NCBI RefSeq assembly: GCF_018917865.1
Contig: NZ_JAHLPM010000009.1
Span: 124,001 to 188,000 of the forward strand
Direction: 5' to 3'
Origin: Tissierella simiarum
GTDB taxonomy: Bacteria > Bacillota > Clostridia > Tissierellales > Tissierellaceae
Length of the DNA: 64,000 bases
Shown: positions 33,862 through 43,539 of the stretch, piece after piece
Numbering within the stretch: position 1 is the first letter of the stretch
Layout of the letters: each line of letters starts with the position of its first letter
Translations under genes and position numbers: made by a program
Notes under the pieces: generated by a model
What the model saw: only the letters and a program-made list of their open reading frames with translations
What the model was told of the DNA's origin: nothing
Database searches by the model: none

Positions 33862-35607
33862 TTAACGAGATTCTTCTTGGCTAAGTTTTTTCTCCTTACA
33901 AAGTATACTTTGATTATTTGCCTTGTCCACTGCAGCTACTGAATATATATATTCCTTCTGTGGATCAATATGTGTATCAACAAAAGTAAAAGATGTACTT
34001 TTATCTGTCCTTTTAATTTTACTTATAATGGTTTTAGATTGTCCCATAGTATTGTTATCTTTTACGACTTCTTCTCGGCAAATAACGTAATAAGCAGAAT
34101 CATTATCTATAGTATCATACCAAGTTAATCTATTACCATTATTCTCCTTCACAACAGATAAATCATATGGACTTAAAGTTTCCTTATGATCTAGCCAAGG
34201 TTTAGACGGCAATAAGGATATGGTATTAAAATGCTGATTTTTTAATATATCAATAAACTCATTATTGGCTTTAGCACTATTTTCAGTCTTTAATAAAGAT
34301 TTATATCTAAAAAATATACTTCCTTTTACCTCTTTATATAGACTATTAAATTTAAGTTGATTTGATATTTCTTCTGGATTTTTCCAACTTATATTTTTAT
34401 TATTTATATCTGCCTTTTTATAATTAGCATGTCCTATATATAGATGAACGTTAGTATCTTTTACTACATCTGCCCACCAGTTAACTAACTCTCCATAAGG
34501 TGCTGCCTTTTCATCAAAAGACCAGTATATCTGAGGTGCTATATAATCAATCCAATTATTTTTTACCCATTTTCTTGTATCTGCAAATAAATTATCATAA
34601 GATGCTTGAGATGTTATTGGTGTTAAGGAGCCTGTTCCAGCTTCACTTCCCTCTGGATGGATTTCTTTATGTCCCCATATACCATAAGGACTGATACCAA
34701 ATTGTACAGATTTTTTTTGCTCCTTGTTATAGGATGTAATTGAATTATGCAAACTTAATATTAGTTTATCTACATTATCCCTTCTCCAATCAGCTACACT
34801 TTTAAAACCGCTACCATATTTTGCAAAAGTTTTTTGTTCTTCTATAGAATACCACTTATCTTTATCTTTTGTAGATCTATAAGGATAAAAATAATCATCA
34901 AAGTGAACTGCATCTATATCATAGTTTTTTACAACCTCCATTACACTTTCAATAATATATTTTATTACCTCTGGTTCACCTGGATTTAAATATAATTTAC
35001 CATCAAAGCTAAAAACATATTGGGGATTTTGTCGTGCCCAATTATTAGGAGCTAACTCTTCTAATTGTTGTTTCACTGTTTTCTTATTATTTGAAGTTGT
35101 AGTTACCCTATATGGGTTAAACCAAGCTTGAAATTCCATTCCCCTATTATGTGTTTCTTCTATCATCCATTTCAATGGATCCCATCCAGGACTTAACCCT
35201 TGAGTTCCTGTTAAAAATTCTGACCAAGGATTTATCTTTGATTTATAAAAAGCATCTAATTTAGGTCTAACTTGGAATATTACAGAATTAATATTCAAAG
35301 CTTGTAAGTTATCTAAAAGCTCTATGTACTCTCGCTTATACTCCTCCTGCGCTAATCCTTTTTTTGATGGCAAATCTAGGTTAAATACTGTTGATACCCA
35401 AACCCCTCTAAACTGTTCTTCTTGTTCTATATTATCAACTGGTATTTGTATTGGTTTATCTCTCAATAAAATTTGTTCCTGAGAATTATATTTATTTAAA
35501 GTTTTCATTGATATATCACTTGCTTCTACCTTAAAAGTACTGCTGCTTAATATCAACGATAACGATATAGTGCTTATACCTATACATTTAACAATTTTCT
35601 TTTTCAT
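33862..35607 (-). CDS. secreted glycoside-hydrolase-like protein (GHL10/DUF187, YngK type)
   Basis: A 581-residue exported protein. Residues 1-30 are a signal peptide (KKKIVKCIGISTISLSLILS then SSTFKVEA). A TIM-barrel domain of the GHL10 family follows from about residue 60: QFRGVWVSTVFNLDLPSK, NSVIFQVRPKLDAFYKSKI, EFQAWFNPYRV, DAVHFDDYFYPY and YIAPQIYWSF. Residues ~470-575 form a fibronectin-like beta domain (YDLSVVKENNGNRLTWYD, KEYIYSVAAVDKANNQS). This family includes cell-wall or polysaccharide-active enzymes; the substrate is unknown. I start it at the ATG at 35605-35607 behind GGAGAGG, rather than six codons upstream. There is no sortase signal, so it is released or loosely bound. Confidence 0.88.
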   Translation of the reverse strand: MKKKIVKCIGISTISLSLILSSSTFKVEASDISMKTLNKYNSQEQILLRDKPIQIPVDNIEQEEQFRGVWVSTVFNLDLPSKKGLAQEEYKREYIELLDNLQALNINSVIFQVRPKLDAFYKSKINPWSEFLTGTQGLSPGWDPLKWMIEETHNRGMEFQAWFNPYRVTTTSNNKKTVKQQLEELAPNNWARQNPQYVFSFDGKLYLNPGEPEVIKYIIESVMEVVKNYDIDAVHFDDYFYPYRSTKDKDKWYSIEEQKTFAKYGSGFKSVADWRRDNVDKLILSLHNSITSYNKEQKKSVQFGISPYGIWGHKEIHPEGSEAGTGSLTPITSQASYDNLFADTRKWVKNNWIDYIAPQIYWSFDEKAAPYGELVNWWADVVKDTNVHLYIGHANYKKADINNKNISWKNPEEISNQLKFNSLYKEVKGSIFFRYKSLLKTENSAKANNEFIDILKNQHFNTISLLPSKPWLDHKETLSPYDLSVVKENNGNRLTWYDTIDNDSAYYVICREEVVKDNNTMGQSKTIISKIKRTDKSTSFTFVDTHIDPQKEYIYSVAAVDKANNQSILCKEKKLSQEESR

Positions 35608-35792
35608 ATTTGTCATCCTCTCCATTCTTATAAATTTAACTACCTATAAGAATTATATTATATTTTGACACGTATTGTAGATTAAGATTTGATGACAATT
35701 TTCCTTATTAAAATTACATAATTGTAATAAAAGTTTAATAGCCATTTTAATATAGTCTAAACTAATATGTAAAACTAACCTAGTCCTTTATT

Positions 35793-36618
35793 TTACATAT
35801 TAATCCATATATAAATAGATTGATTGCTATATTCTTTAAATCTGATATTTTTATATATACCTTGTCCCATTTTAGAAGAATTCAGAACTACTATATTATA
35901 GCCTTTCTCTTTTACCTTTTTTAACATTGTATATATCATGAGGTACCAATACCTTTTCTCCTTTCTTTAGGTATGGTAGCTACATTGTAAACATCTGCTG
36001 ATTTTCCATCTAAAAATAATGATGCTGATGCAATAGGCTTATTGTCTAAAAATTTTACATAATGAATCCATTGTTTATCTTGTTCTAATCCTAATTCACT
36101 ATATAGTTGAAACTAATATTCAGTAGCTTCAGATGATAATTTATAACTTTCTACTATTGGTTTTAACCATTCTTTAAGGGAATTTTCATCTTATACAGGT
36201 TTTATTGTTAAATCATTGTTTAAATATTTCTTATCATCTAAAGTATTTAAATCTATTGCTATGCCAATAGTGTCTTCCGCATAAAATAGTTCTTTATCTT
36301 TAAGTAATTCATCTACTTCATCTTTCATTATTTTGGACTCAATAATTAACCTCATTGGTAATCTTTCTTCTAGAAAATTTTTTAGAACTTTTTTATATCA
36401 TTTATTATATTTTTACTTGAAAACTTTCCTATAAAAGCCACATTAAAAAATGGATGAGATACATCTGTTGCTAACATAATCTGTTTATAAGAATAAACCT
36501 TACTCTTATTTGACTGTCCAATATATTTTATATTATTAATAAAATTTTCTTCTATAACTTCAGTTATTTCCTCCTTACTTAATTCCTCTAGTCTCTCTAA
36601 TTTTCTATAGTAGTTCAT
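35793..36618 (-). pseudogene. heavily decayed GNAT acetyltransferase gene
   Basis: The reading frame can be followed over about 270 codons across several breaks. The first part (start at 36616-36618 behind AAGGAAAG) reads MNYYRKLERLEELSKEEITE and ends at a stop near 36382. A shifted frame continues LEERLPMRLIIESKIMKDEV, then hits TAA after LTIKPV and TAG in ATEY-stop-FQLYSELGLEQ. It continues WIHYVKFLDNKPIASASLFL and the acetyl-CoA loop ATIPKERRKGIGTS, shifts again, and ends SSKMGQGIYKNIRFKEYSNQ with TAA at 35793. At least two frameshifts and two stops show long decay. The interval 35608-35792 is AT-rich spacer. Confidence 0.8.
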
Positions 36619-36620
36619 GT

Positions 36621-36974
36621 TTAACTTTCCTTCCTTTTTAAATACATCTCTATACAATATTCTTTATGTACAAGTTCTATATAATGATCTTTATAATTCA
36701 TTTCAAAATTAACTATTGCTGATTGAAGATCTATACTCTTTAACAAATGAATTGTACAGTAACTTTCATTCTCTTTTATAGAAAACCGTATAACAAGACT
36801 TCTTACCTCTGTGAATTGGATTCTATTATTTATATAATTTGGAAGATCTTCTATATATAAATTTAATGTTCTGTAATCTATTGGTATAAATAAATCTATA
36901 TCATTATCATCTTCTTTTAATGTTCTTATTTCAAGATTGCTAATTATTAGAAAATCCTCTTTTCTATATCCCAT
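36621..36974 (-). CDS. hypothetical protein, family not recognised
   Basis: A 117-residue protein with mixed beta and alpha character (FLIISNLEIRTLKEDDND, RIQFTEVRSLVIRFSIKE, YKDHYIELVHKEYCIEMYL). It has no signal peptide, membrane segment or clear motif. The ATG at 36972-36974 lies 10 bases behind AGGAG; the longer frame start at 37004 is a GTG with no site. It comes 39 bases after the 211-residue gene and just before the decayed GNAT gene, so it may share their transcript. Confidence 0.55.
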   Translation of the reverse strand: MGYRKEDFLIISNLEIRTLKEDDNDIDLFIPIDYRTLNLYIEDLPNYINNRIQFTEVRSLVIRFSIKENESYCTIHLLKSIDLQSAIVNFEMNYKDHYIELVHKEYCIEMYLKRKES

Positions 36975-37013
36975 TATCTTAATTCTCCTATCTATTTTAA
37001 CCACTCATCTAGC

Positions 37014-37649
37014 CTACTCTTTCCAAAACACACTTCCACTACCTCTTTCACCAGTTTCTCTATCTATCAATTCTATATCGACTTTATTATAAGTTTTCCT
37101 ATCTATGTTTTTTGGTAGTTCTACCTGAATTAAGTAAGAATACATATATTTATTTTGACCTATGTATTCTTTAACTCTATTTATCTCTAACAGATTAACT
37201 TCTCTATTTTCTATTTCAACTTTTATATCCTCCTTAGATAAATCTGGAGAAATATTTATTATACTATTTGAATTAATTGAATCCCTTAAATTTATATTTT
37301 TATGACGTTGTAAACTCATTGGCCTAAAATATATCATAAGAGCTTCGTATGCTCCTTGAACCACAAATACATTAATTGCATATATTTCTAGACCATTAAT
37401 TTTAGCATTAATCTCTTGATCTTTTATCATTGGAACATTCCAAGCCCAATATTCAAGATATTTTACTGAATAATCTCTTACAATGGCAATTGCATAATAT
37501 ACATCTTTTTTTACTTCAATTTCATAATATCCATCTTCGTCGGTTATAGCTTTATAAATGTCTTGAAAATTCTTATCTTTTATTAAAACATCTACATTAG
37601 ATAATGGATTTCCATGATAATCTGTAACTTTCCCAAACAACTTCACCAT
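37014..37649 (-). CDS. carboxypeptidase-regulatory-like domain protein
   Basis: Residues 1-80 form a prealbumin-like beta sandwich of the carboxypeptidase regulatory type: FGKVTDYHGNPLSNVDVLIK and TDEDGYYEIEVKK are typical. The remaining ~130 residues (FVVQGAYEALMIYFRPMSL, IEINREV-type strands, ELIDRETGERGSGSVFW) have no signature I recognise. There is no signal peptide, which is unusual because this domain is normally found in exported proteins. The start codon follows AAGGTGAGG. It is followed by the 117-residue unknown gene. Confidence 0.72.
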   Translation of the reverse strand: MVKLFGKVTDYHGNPLSNVDVLIKDKNFQDIYKAITDEDGYYEIEVKKDVYYAIAIVRDYSVKYLEYWAWNVPMIKDQEINAKINGLEIYAINVFVVQGAYEALMIYFRPMSLQRHKNINLRDSINSNSIINISPDLSKEDIKVEIENREVNLLEINRVKEYIGQNKYMYSYLIQVELPKNIDRKTYNKVDIELIDRETGERGSGSVFWKE

Positions 37650-37684
37650 AGTAAAACCTCACCTTATAAATAATTGATTTTAGA

Positions 37685-38272
37685 TTATCTCATCATATCT
37701 AACCACTCATGATTAGGGTTTGTAACCACTAATGACTCTCTTAGCCAATTTTTTTGGGAACAAGACAATTTATCTATCACACTCATAAAATCCTTATTGT
37801 CTTTTTCTTTATTATGAGAAGACTTATATAATAGAACGATTTCTGGACTTAGAATTGGAATCCCTAGTTCTGATATTAGTATTGTATCTTGAATATTTCT
37901 TTTAATATTTTGATTTCTTCTGTATATCCAATAGCTTTCATGTTTTTCATTTAGTAAAATTTCAATGTTATTAACATGTAGATTACTATTATATCCATGT
38001 ATTTCATGCACTGGTAAGCATAAGTATTCGTTTTCTTTCCAAACTTCTAATTTAGGTTTATTTTCATATTTTACAACTTTCTTTAAGGTCCAATCTTTAA
38101 AGTATTTATATATTTCATACTGTTCTTCGCGAAATATTCCAATTTCTATATCATTATGTTCTCTTGTCACAGTATTAATGAAAAGATCTATAGCCCATCC
38201 TCCTGCTATAAACCATGTGTATTTATAGTCTTTCATTAACTCACTAATTTCTTGTAGTTTAGTAAACTTCAT
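37685..38272 (-). CDS. nucleotidyltransferase, aminoglycoside adenylyltransferase-like
   Basis: A 195-residue protein of the class represented by ANT(2'')-type and lincosamide nucleotidyltransferases. The motif WFIAGGWAIDLFINTVTREH and then NDIEIGIFRE gives the GG...D and HxDxE-like catalytic residues. The rest (LPVHEIHGYNSNLHVNNIEI, GIPILSPEIVLLYKSS) fits the same family. Chromosomal members often have no known resistance role, so resistance is only possible. The ATG follows AGGAGGAAT. A copy of the dispersed repeat ends 14 bases upstream. Confidence 0.78.
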   Translation of the reverse strand: MKFTKLQEISELMKDYKYTWFIAGGWAIDLFINTVTREHNDIEIGIFREEQYEIYKYFKDWTLKKVVKYENKPKLEVWKENEYLCLPVHEIHGYNSNLHVNNIEILLNEKHESYWIYRRNQNIKRNIQDTILISELGIPILSPEIVLLYKSSHNKEKDNKDFMSVIDKLSCSQKNWLRESLVVTNPNHEWLDMMR

Positions 38273-38285
38273 ATAATTCCTCCTT

Positions 38286-38352
38286 CATACTACCTATTCC
38301 ACGTTTTCCACCAAATTCCTCCTTCAAAATCTAAATATTCTTATTTTTGTAA
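38286..38352 (-). repeat. dispersed leader repeat, copy C
   Basis: Compared with copy D (52043-52108), about 57 of 66 positions match by eye. The minus strand contains AATATTTAGATTTTGAAGGA, GGAATTTGGTGGAAAACG and TGGAATAGGTAGTATG. It carries a ribosome binding site and a five-codon frame (M-E-N-V-E, stop) with GTG as first codon. It lies immediately before the nucleotidyltransferase gene. Confidence 0.7.
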
Positions 38353-38370
38353 ACGAATTTATTTCAACAA

Positions 38371-38402
38371 AAAAGGAAAGTAAAAAAATCTACTTTCCTT
38401 TT
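38371..38402. terminator. intrinsic terminator after the xanthine dehydrogenase operon
   Basis: AAAAGGAAAGTA pairs with TACTTTCCTTTT across an 8-base loop, followed on the minus strand by TTGTTGAAATAAATT. It lies about 80 bases after the molybdenum-subunit stop. Confidence 0.72.
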
Positions 38403-38480
38403 AATCCTAATCAAAAGTCTAGAATTCACTTATCCAAACTTCAAATATAATTTTTATGTTTAAATAATGTCTCACCCTAT

Positions 38481-40796
38481 TTACTTAAAAGTATTTTCCA
38501 TCAATTTTAAAAATACCTTTTCTGATGTAGCTGGTAAGTCTCTAACTCTTACTCCAGTTGCATTATATATAGCGTCTGTTATTGCTGGTGCCACAGTGTT
38601 AACAACTACCTCACCTATGGACTTTGCTCCATAAGGCCCTGTTTTTTCATATCCTTCAGCTAATTCTACAGTTATTTTTCCAATATCTTTTCTAGTAGGA
38701 AGCTTATATTCCATAAATGTATCTGTCATTAATCTTCCTCGACTATCATATTTAACTTCTTCATATAAAGCTAATCCTATTCCTGTTACTATACCACCTT
38801 CTACTTGTATTTTTGAAAGTTTAGGATTTATAGGTGTTCCACAGTCTACTACACCAACAAATTCAACTACTTCTACCTTTCCAGTTTCTAAGTCAACTTC
38901 TACCTCAGCAAAACCTGCCATATATGGTGTAACATTCTTTTCAGGTATAAAGGATCCAGTTGCAACTAATTGAGTAAACAGTTCATTATATGTTATTTTC
39001 TTTGAGAAATCTCCTAAACTAATAAATTTTCTAGTTACTTTATTGGTAATATTAGCTCCATCAAACAATATGTCATCTTTAGTTACATGAAAATATTTAG
39101 CTCCATGTTCACAAATTAAATCGACCATGTTTTTCGCTGCTTCTATTACTGCATTACCAGTAGTATAAGTTGTACTAGATGCATATGCTCCACTATCAAA
39201 AGGGGTTAAATCCGTATCTGAAGAATAAACTACTATCTTATCCAAATCAACTCCAAGTGTTTCGGCTGCAATTTGAGCAAGAATAGTATCACTACCCGTA
39301 CCAAGATCAGTTGCACCAATTAAAAGGCTGAAAAACCCGTCTGTATTTAACTTTAGAGTAGCAGAAGCCATATCAATTTTAGGAAGACCAGAGCCTTGTT
39401 GTGCAATTGCCATTCCTACTCCTCTTACCTTTGTACTGCTAATTTTTTGTCTAGGATATTTTTCACTCCAGTTTATTAACTCCTTTCCCCTAGATACACA
39501 ATACTCAAGCATACAACTATCCATATACATAGGTCTGTTTCCCCAATCTTTTGTTGTCATATTTAGAAGTTTAGTCGTCTCTCCTTTTTTTATCATGTTT
39601 ATATTTCGTATTTCTAATGGATCCATATTTAACTCTACTGCCAATTCATTTACAGCCGACTCTATAGCAAAAGTTCCTTGAGTTACTCCAAAACCTCTAA
39701 AAGCCCCAGCAGTTACATGGTTAGTATAAAGAGCCTTTCCGTAATATCGGCAAGCTTCTACCTTATTGTATAGAGGCAATACTTTTTTTGCAGCAGCACC
39801 TATAGTTGTTTGGCTGTGCTCCCCGTATGCTCCAGTATCGGAAAGTCCTATCATATCTATAGCTTTTATCTTTCCGTCTTTTGAAGCTCCGAGAATAACA
39901 TTAAATTTCATTGCATGTCTTGAGTTAGTTCCTATAAATACTTCTTTTCTAGAAAATATAATCTTTGCAGCTTTACCTGTTTTCAATGTAACTAATGCAG
40001 GATAAAATTCTGCATTTGCTGTTTGTTTTGCACCGAATCCCCCACCAATTCTAGGTTTGATAACTCTTATTTTACTTTCAGGTATTTTAAGTGCTGTTGA
40101 TAAAATTCTTCTTACATGAAAAGGTATTTGGGTTGATGTAACTACGATTAATCTTCCATATGTATCTATATAAGTAAAAGCTCTTTGAGTTTCCATCATA
40201 CCTTGTGCTTGAGCTTGACTACTATAAGTTCCTTTAACGATTACATCACATTCTTTTAAAGTCTTTTCAATATCTCCTAGTTCTAATTTTACTTGGCAAG
40301 CTATATTCCTATTTCTATCAAATCCTATATCTGCCATTGAAAATATCTCTTTTTCGGGATGAACTAAAGAAAGGTGTCCATCTGCTTTCTCAAGGTCTAA
40401 TACAGGCTCTAATATTTCATATTCTACTTTTATAAGCTTCATAGCTTTTATAGCTGCTTTTTCATTAATAGCTGCAACTATTGCAACTTCATCTCCAACA
40501 TGTCTTACATACTCATCTAATATAAACTTATCATAGGGAGATAATTCTGGATAACACTGTCCAGCTCTTGTAAATGGTACTCTATCAATATCTTTGTAGG
40601 TTAATATACATTCTACTCCAGGTACTTTTTCTGCAATCTTGATATCAATTTTTTTAATTTTAGCAAAGGCATGGGGACTTCTTAATACTTTAACTATTAG
40701 TGCATCTTTAGGAGCTAAATCATCGGTATAAACAGGTTTTCCCTCTACTAATCCTTTACCATCTATTTTAGAAAAAGGCTTATTCACTACTTTCAC
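38481..40796 (-). CDS. xanthine dehydrogenase-type molybdopterin-binding subunit
   Basis: This 771-residue subunit oxidises xanthine-type purines at the molybdenum centre. Its two molybdopterin-binding halves are seen in RIGGGFGAKQTANAEF, GAYGEHSQTT and TAGAFRGFGVTQ, and the late GPYGAKSIGEVVVNTVAPAI carries the active-site Glu in SIGE. The start is GTG at 40794-40796 behind GGAGGTG, overlapping the iron-sulfur gene by 17 bases. The three subunits FAD, FeS and Mo are encoded in that order behind the purine permease. I cannot exclude another substrate such as nicotinate or an aldehyde, but the permease context favours a purine. No cofactor-assembly genes are nearby. Confidence 0.88.
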   Translation of the reverse strand: MKVVNKPFSKIDGKGLVEGKPVYTDDLAPKDALIVKVLRSPHAFAKIKKIDIKIAEKVPGVECILTYKDIDRVPFTRAGQCYPELSPYDKFILDEYVRHVGDEVAIVAAINEKAAIKAMKLIKVEYEILEPVLDLEKADGHLSLVHPEKEIFSMADIGFDRNRNIACQVKLELGDIEKTLKECDVIVKGTYSSQAQAQGMMETQRAFTYIDTYGRLIVVTSTQIPFHVRRILSTALKIPESKIRVIKPRIGGGFGAKQTANAEFYPALVTLKTGKAAKIIFSRKEVFIGTNSRHAMKFNVILGASKDGKIKAIDMIGLSDTGAYGEHSQTTIGAAAKKVLPLYNKVEACRYYGKALYTNHVTAGAFRGFGVTQGTFAIESAVNELAVELNMDPLEIRNINMIKKGETTKLLNMTTKDWGNRPMYMDSCMLEYCVSRGKELINWSEKYPRQKISSTKVRGVGMAIAQQGSGLPKIDMASATLKLNTDGFFSLLIGATDLGTGSDTILAQIAAETLGVDLDKIVVYSSDTDLTPFDSGAYASSTTYTTGNAVIEAAKNMVDLICEHGAKYFHVTKDDILFDGANITNKVTRKFISLGDFSKKITYNELFTQLVATGSFIPEKNVTPYMAGFAEVEVDLETGKVEVVEFVGVVDCGTPINPKLSKIQVEGGIVTGIGLALYEEVKYDSRGRLMTDTFMEYKLPTRKDIGKITVELAEGYEKTGPYGAKSIGEVVVNTVAPAITDAIYNATGVRVRDLPATSEKVFLKLMENTFK

Positions 40797-41247
40797 TGTT
40801 TTTCACCTCCAGATACTTTTTTATGGCTCTCAACTGACCACTATACCCCGTACATCTGCATAAGTTCCCGTTTAAGTAGTGAAGTATTTCTTCATCTGTA
40901 GGATTTTCTATACATTTTTCTAAATATAAAATATTCATTATCAATCCAGTACTACAATACCCACATTGTTCAACTCCTTCACTTACCAAGAATTCTCCTA
41001 CTTTTTTGGCTTCCTCCCTTACTCCTTCAATAGTTGTTATTTCATGACCATTTGCCATAGCTGAAAGTATTACACAAGATAAAATTGCTTTTCCATCCAT
41101 GTGAACTGTACATACGCCACACATGCCAGTATCACACCCTCTTTTTACACTTATATATCCATTATTTCTAAGTGTATCAACTAAATATTCATCAGGAGAT
41201 ACTTCAAAATACTTTTTTACTCCATTAATCTTCATTTCAATCTTCAT
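40780..41247 (-). CDS. xanthine dehydrogenase-type [2Fe-2S] subunit
   Basis: A 155-residue ferredoxin-like subunit. The plant-type cluster uses KRGCDTGMCGVCTVHMDG and the downstream Cys in ILSCVILS. The second cluster in the helical domain has EQCGYCSTGLIMNIL and NLCRCTGYSG. All eight Cys are present. It passes electrons from the molybdenum centre to FAD. The gene overlaps both neighbours (11 and 17 bases), so translation is coupled and the three subunits form one complex. Confidence 0.94.
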   Translation of the reverse strand: MKIEMKINGVKKYFEVSPDEYLVDTLRNNGYISVKRGCDTGMCGVCTVHMDGKAILSCVILSAMANGHEITTIEGVREEAKKVGEFLVSEGVEQCGYCSTGLIMNILYLEKCIENPTDEEILHYLNGNLCRCTGYSGQLRAIKKYLEVKNSESSE

Positions 41248-42040
41248 ACCCCTGAACCTCCATTAGAGTATTTTTAACTAGAACATAACATAACTGTTTT
41301 CTATAAATATTACTTCCTCTGCTGTTAGTCCCAAAGGTTAATTCTTCTGAAGCAATTTTAGCTGCTTCAACAGCATTTTTTTGTGAAAAACCATTGTTAT
41401 TTAAATATTCCATTGATTTATTGGCTAAGACTGCTCTATTAGGTCTTGCTCCTACAGCTATTCTATATTTTCCATTTAAGTTCGATATGGCTACATTTAA
41501 AATGGCATAATCTCCCTTAGAATTTCTCATGGATGAAAAAGCAGCTTTTCTATTGTCTTTCATAATAGATATACTTTTTAGAATATCTCGTTCTCTTGAC
41601 CCTTCTTCTAAAAATTTATCTAAAGAAATATTGCCTTGTTTATATAATTCTACATTTGTATTCAAGGCTAATAAACCTGTTATAAAATCAGAAAATCCAT
41701 ATCTTGAATAAACAGTACCTCCTACAGTTACAATATTTCTTAGTTGAATACCTACTATTTCTCTAACAGATTTTGCTAAAACATTATTGAAATATTTCTT
41801 TAATATTGGGGAATGCTCTATATCTCCTAAGGTAGTCATTGCGCCAATATTGATTGTATTTTCATCTTCTACTATATAATTAAAATTTGCCTTTGATAAA
41901 TCTATGGCAGTAGATATATTCTTTGAACCCATTCTTATGAATGCTCCTCCACCAAAAACTACATTGTTTCTTTTCTTAATCAATAAATTATAAGCTTCTT
42001 CTACACTTTCAGGTGTAGCATATTCATTTATGGATATCAA
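41237..42040 (-). CDS. xanthine dehydrogenase-type FAD-binding subunit
   Basis: A 267-residue member of the FAD-binding family of molybdopterin dehydrogenases. The N-terminal FAD site has NNVVFGGGAFIRMGSKN, and VGIQLRNIVTVGGTVYSRYG matches the conserved loop before the C-terminal domain (KGDYAILNVAIS). It accepts electrons from the FeS subunit and passes them on to NAD or another acceptor. The start is TTG at 42038-42040, 8 bases behind AAGGGGG. It follows the permease after 40 bases. Confidence 0.9.
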   Translation of the reverse strand: MISINEYATPESVEEAYNLLIKKRNNVVFGGGAFIRMGSKNISTAIDLSKANFNYIVEDENTINIGAMTTLGDIEHSPILKKYFNNVLAKSVREIVGIQLRNIVTVGGTVYSRYGFSDFITGLLALNTNVELYKQGNISLDKFLEEGSRERDILKSISIMKDNRKAAFSSMRNSKGDYAILNVAISNLNGKYRIAVGARPNRAVLANKSMEYLNNNGFSQKNAVEAAKIASEELTFGTNSRGSNIYRKQLCYVLVKNTLMEVQGYED

Positions 42041-42080
42041 TCGATTTACCCCCTTGCATATTTAGGTTTATCCACTACAT

Positions 42081-43448
42081 TTATATCTTCTCAGCGGCTA
42101 AGTCGTCTTTATTTTCTATAGAATCATTACTCTCCCTAGCTTCTGACTCTTTTATAGCCCATCTATCTGTAAATATAATGTTAAGAATTAGAGCCAATAT
42201 TCCTGCTGCGACTACAGGATCACTAAAAAAATGTTGAAGCACTTTTGGAAAATGTACCATTGAATCTGGCACTTGACTAAACCCTATTCCTACTCCAATA
42301 GAAACAGAAAGAATAGTTGCGTTTTTTCCGTCTAAGCCAGCTTTTCCAATCATTCTTATTCCACTTATAGTTATCATTGAAAAAACAACTGTTACTGCTC
42401 CTCCTAATACACTTGGAGGCATTGCAGCACAAATCGCTCCAAATTTTGGTATGATACCAGCAATAATTAAAAATATTCCTCCTGTTGCTATACAAAATTT
42501 ATTTACGACTTTTGTTAAGGCAATAATTCCGACATTTTGCCCATATCCTGTATTAGGTAATACATTAAAAACTGCGGCTAAAGTACTTCCTAAACCATCA
42601 GCTAATACTGCTCCTGTCATTTCCCTTTCTACTGCCTCTCTTCCTAAAGTACTTATAGTTATTCCTGAAACATTCCCCAATGTTTCAAGGCTTACAATCA
42701 AATATACTGCTGCAAACTTTAATATTGCATCTAGATGAAATTCCATTCCAAATTCTAAAGGCTTTGGAATACTTAACCATCCTGCTTGTGATACACTTGT
42801 AAAATCTATTTTTCCCATAGGAATGGCAACAATATATCCTATAACTAAAGCTATAAGTATGGATGCTGTATTGAAAATTCCCTTTCCAAATCCCTGTAGA
42901 ACAATAATTATTAGTAGTACCAAGAATCCTAAAAACAAGTTTTCAGGCGAACCAAAATCCGCTGCTCCTACTCCCCCTGCAAAATATTGGATACCTACAG
43001 GTAGTAATGAAATACCGATAGAAAAAAGAACTGTTCCCATAACAATTGGTGGAAAATATTTTTTCAAAGGTTTTATGAAAAATCCAATAATAACTTCTGT
43101 AAAACTTCCTAAAAAAGAACTTCCTAAAATTCCAGATATTCCATATTTACTTCCAACTGCAACTGCTGTAGGAACAAAAGCAAAACTTGTACCCATTACT
43201 ATTGGTAGCCCTGCTCCTACTTTCCAAACTGGATATAATTGAATTAAAGTAACGATTCCTGCAACAATCATAGCTGATTGAATCATAAGTATTTTACTGT
43301 CTTCTGGCAAACCTAATGTATTAGCAATAATTATGATGGGTGCTATGTTTCCAGTAAACATTGCTAGTACATGCTGAAGCCCTAAAGGTATAGCTACTCT
43401 TAATTCTGGTTTCCCTTCCAGTTCATAAACAAGATCTCCCTTACTCAT
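42081..43448 (-). CDS. NCS2-family purine (xanthine/uracil) permease
   Basis: A 455-residue protein with about 14 membrane segments of the nucleobase-cation symporter-2 fold. AIPLGLQHVLAMFTGNIAP opens the protein and VGAGLPIVMGTSFAFVPTA follows; the substrate-site Glu lies in LIVSLETLGNVSGI and the second site in AVFNVLPNTGYGQNVGIIAL. The Glu in ETLG and the Asn/Gln in QNVG fit the xanthine/urate branch rather than uracil. The ATG follows AAGGGGGTATTACA. It is cotranscribed with the xanthine dehydrogenase genes and is preceded by a leader with an intrinsic terminator. Confidence 0.92.
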   Translation of the reverse strand: MSKGDLVYELEGKPELRVAIPLGLQHVLAMFTGNIAPIIIIANTLGLPEDSKILMIQSAMIVAGIVTLIQLYPVWKVGAGLPIVMGTSFAFVPTAVAVGSKYGISGILGSSFLGSFTEVIIGFFIKPLKKYFPPIVMGTVLFSIGISLLPVGIQYFAGGVGAADFGSPENLFLGFLVLLIIIVLQGFGKGIFNTASILIALVIGYIVAIPMGKIDFTSVSQAGWLSIPKPLEFGMEFHLDAILKFAAVYLIVSLETLGNVSGITISTLGREAVEREMTGAVLADGLGSTLAAVFNVLPNTGYGQNVGIIALTKVVNKFCIATGGIFLIIAGIIPKFGAICAAMPPSVLGGAVTVVFSMITISGIRMIGKAGLDGKNATILSVSIGVGIGFSQVPDSMVHFPKVLQHFFSDPVVAAGILALILNIIFTDRWAIKESEARESNDSIENKDDLAAEKI

Positions 43449-43493
43449 TGTAATACCCCCTTATTTTTTTACTGCTTTATGATATAGATAAAA

Positions 43494-43539
43494 CAAAAAA
43501 AGTCAGCCTAAAAGAATATACAATTCTTCTAAGCTGACC
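43494..43539 (-). promoter_or_regulatory. attenuator-like terminator in the permease leader
   Basis: On the minus strand GTCAGCTTAGAAGAAT pairs with ATTCTTTTAGGCTGAC (G-U pairs included) around a 5-base loop, followed by a T7 run. Its end is only about 50 bases from the permease start, too near for a separate downstream promoter. Upstream sequence of the leader (about 43540-43600) can pair in alternative ways (AAAGTTAGGCTTT, AAAGAGAGCTTTT). I matched it to no known purine riboswitch. It may be an antitermination target. Confidence 0.6.

Noticed and set aside
42823-43242. Plus-strand frame of 139 codons rich in Pro, Thr and Ile
   Set aside because: It is the reverse frame of the purine permease gene; the composition is a by-product of its membrane-segment codons.
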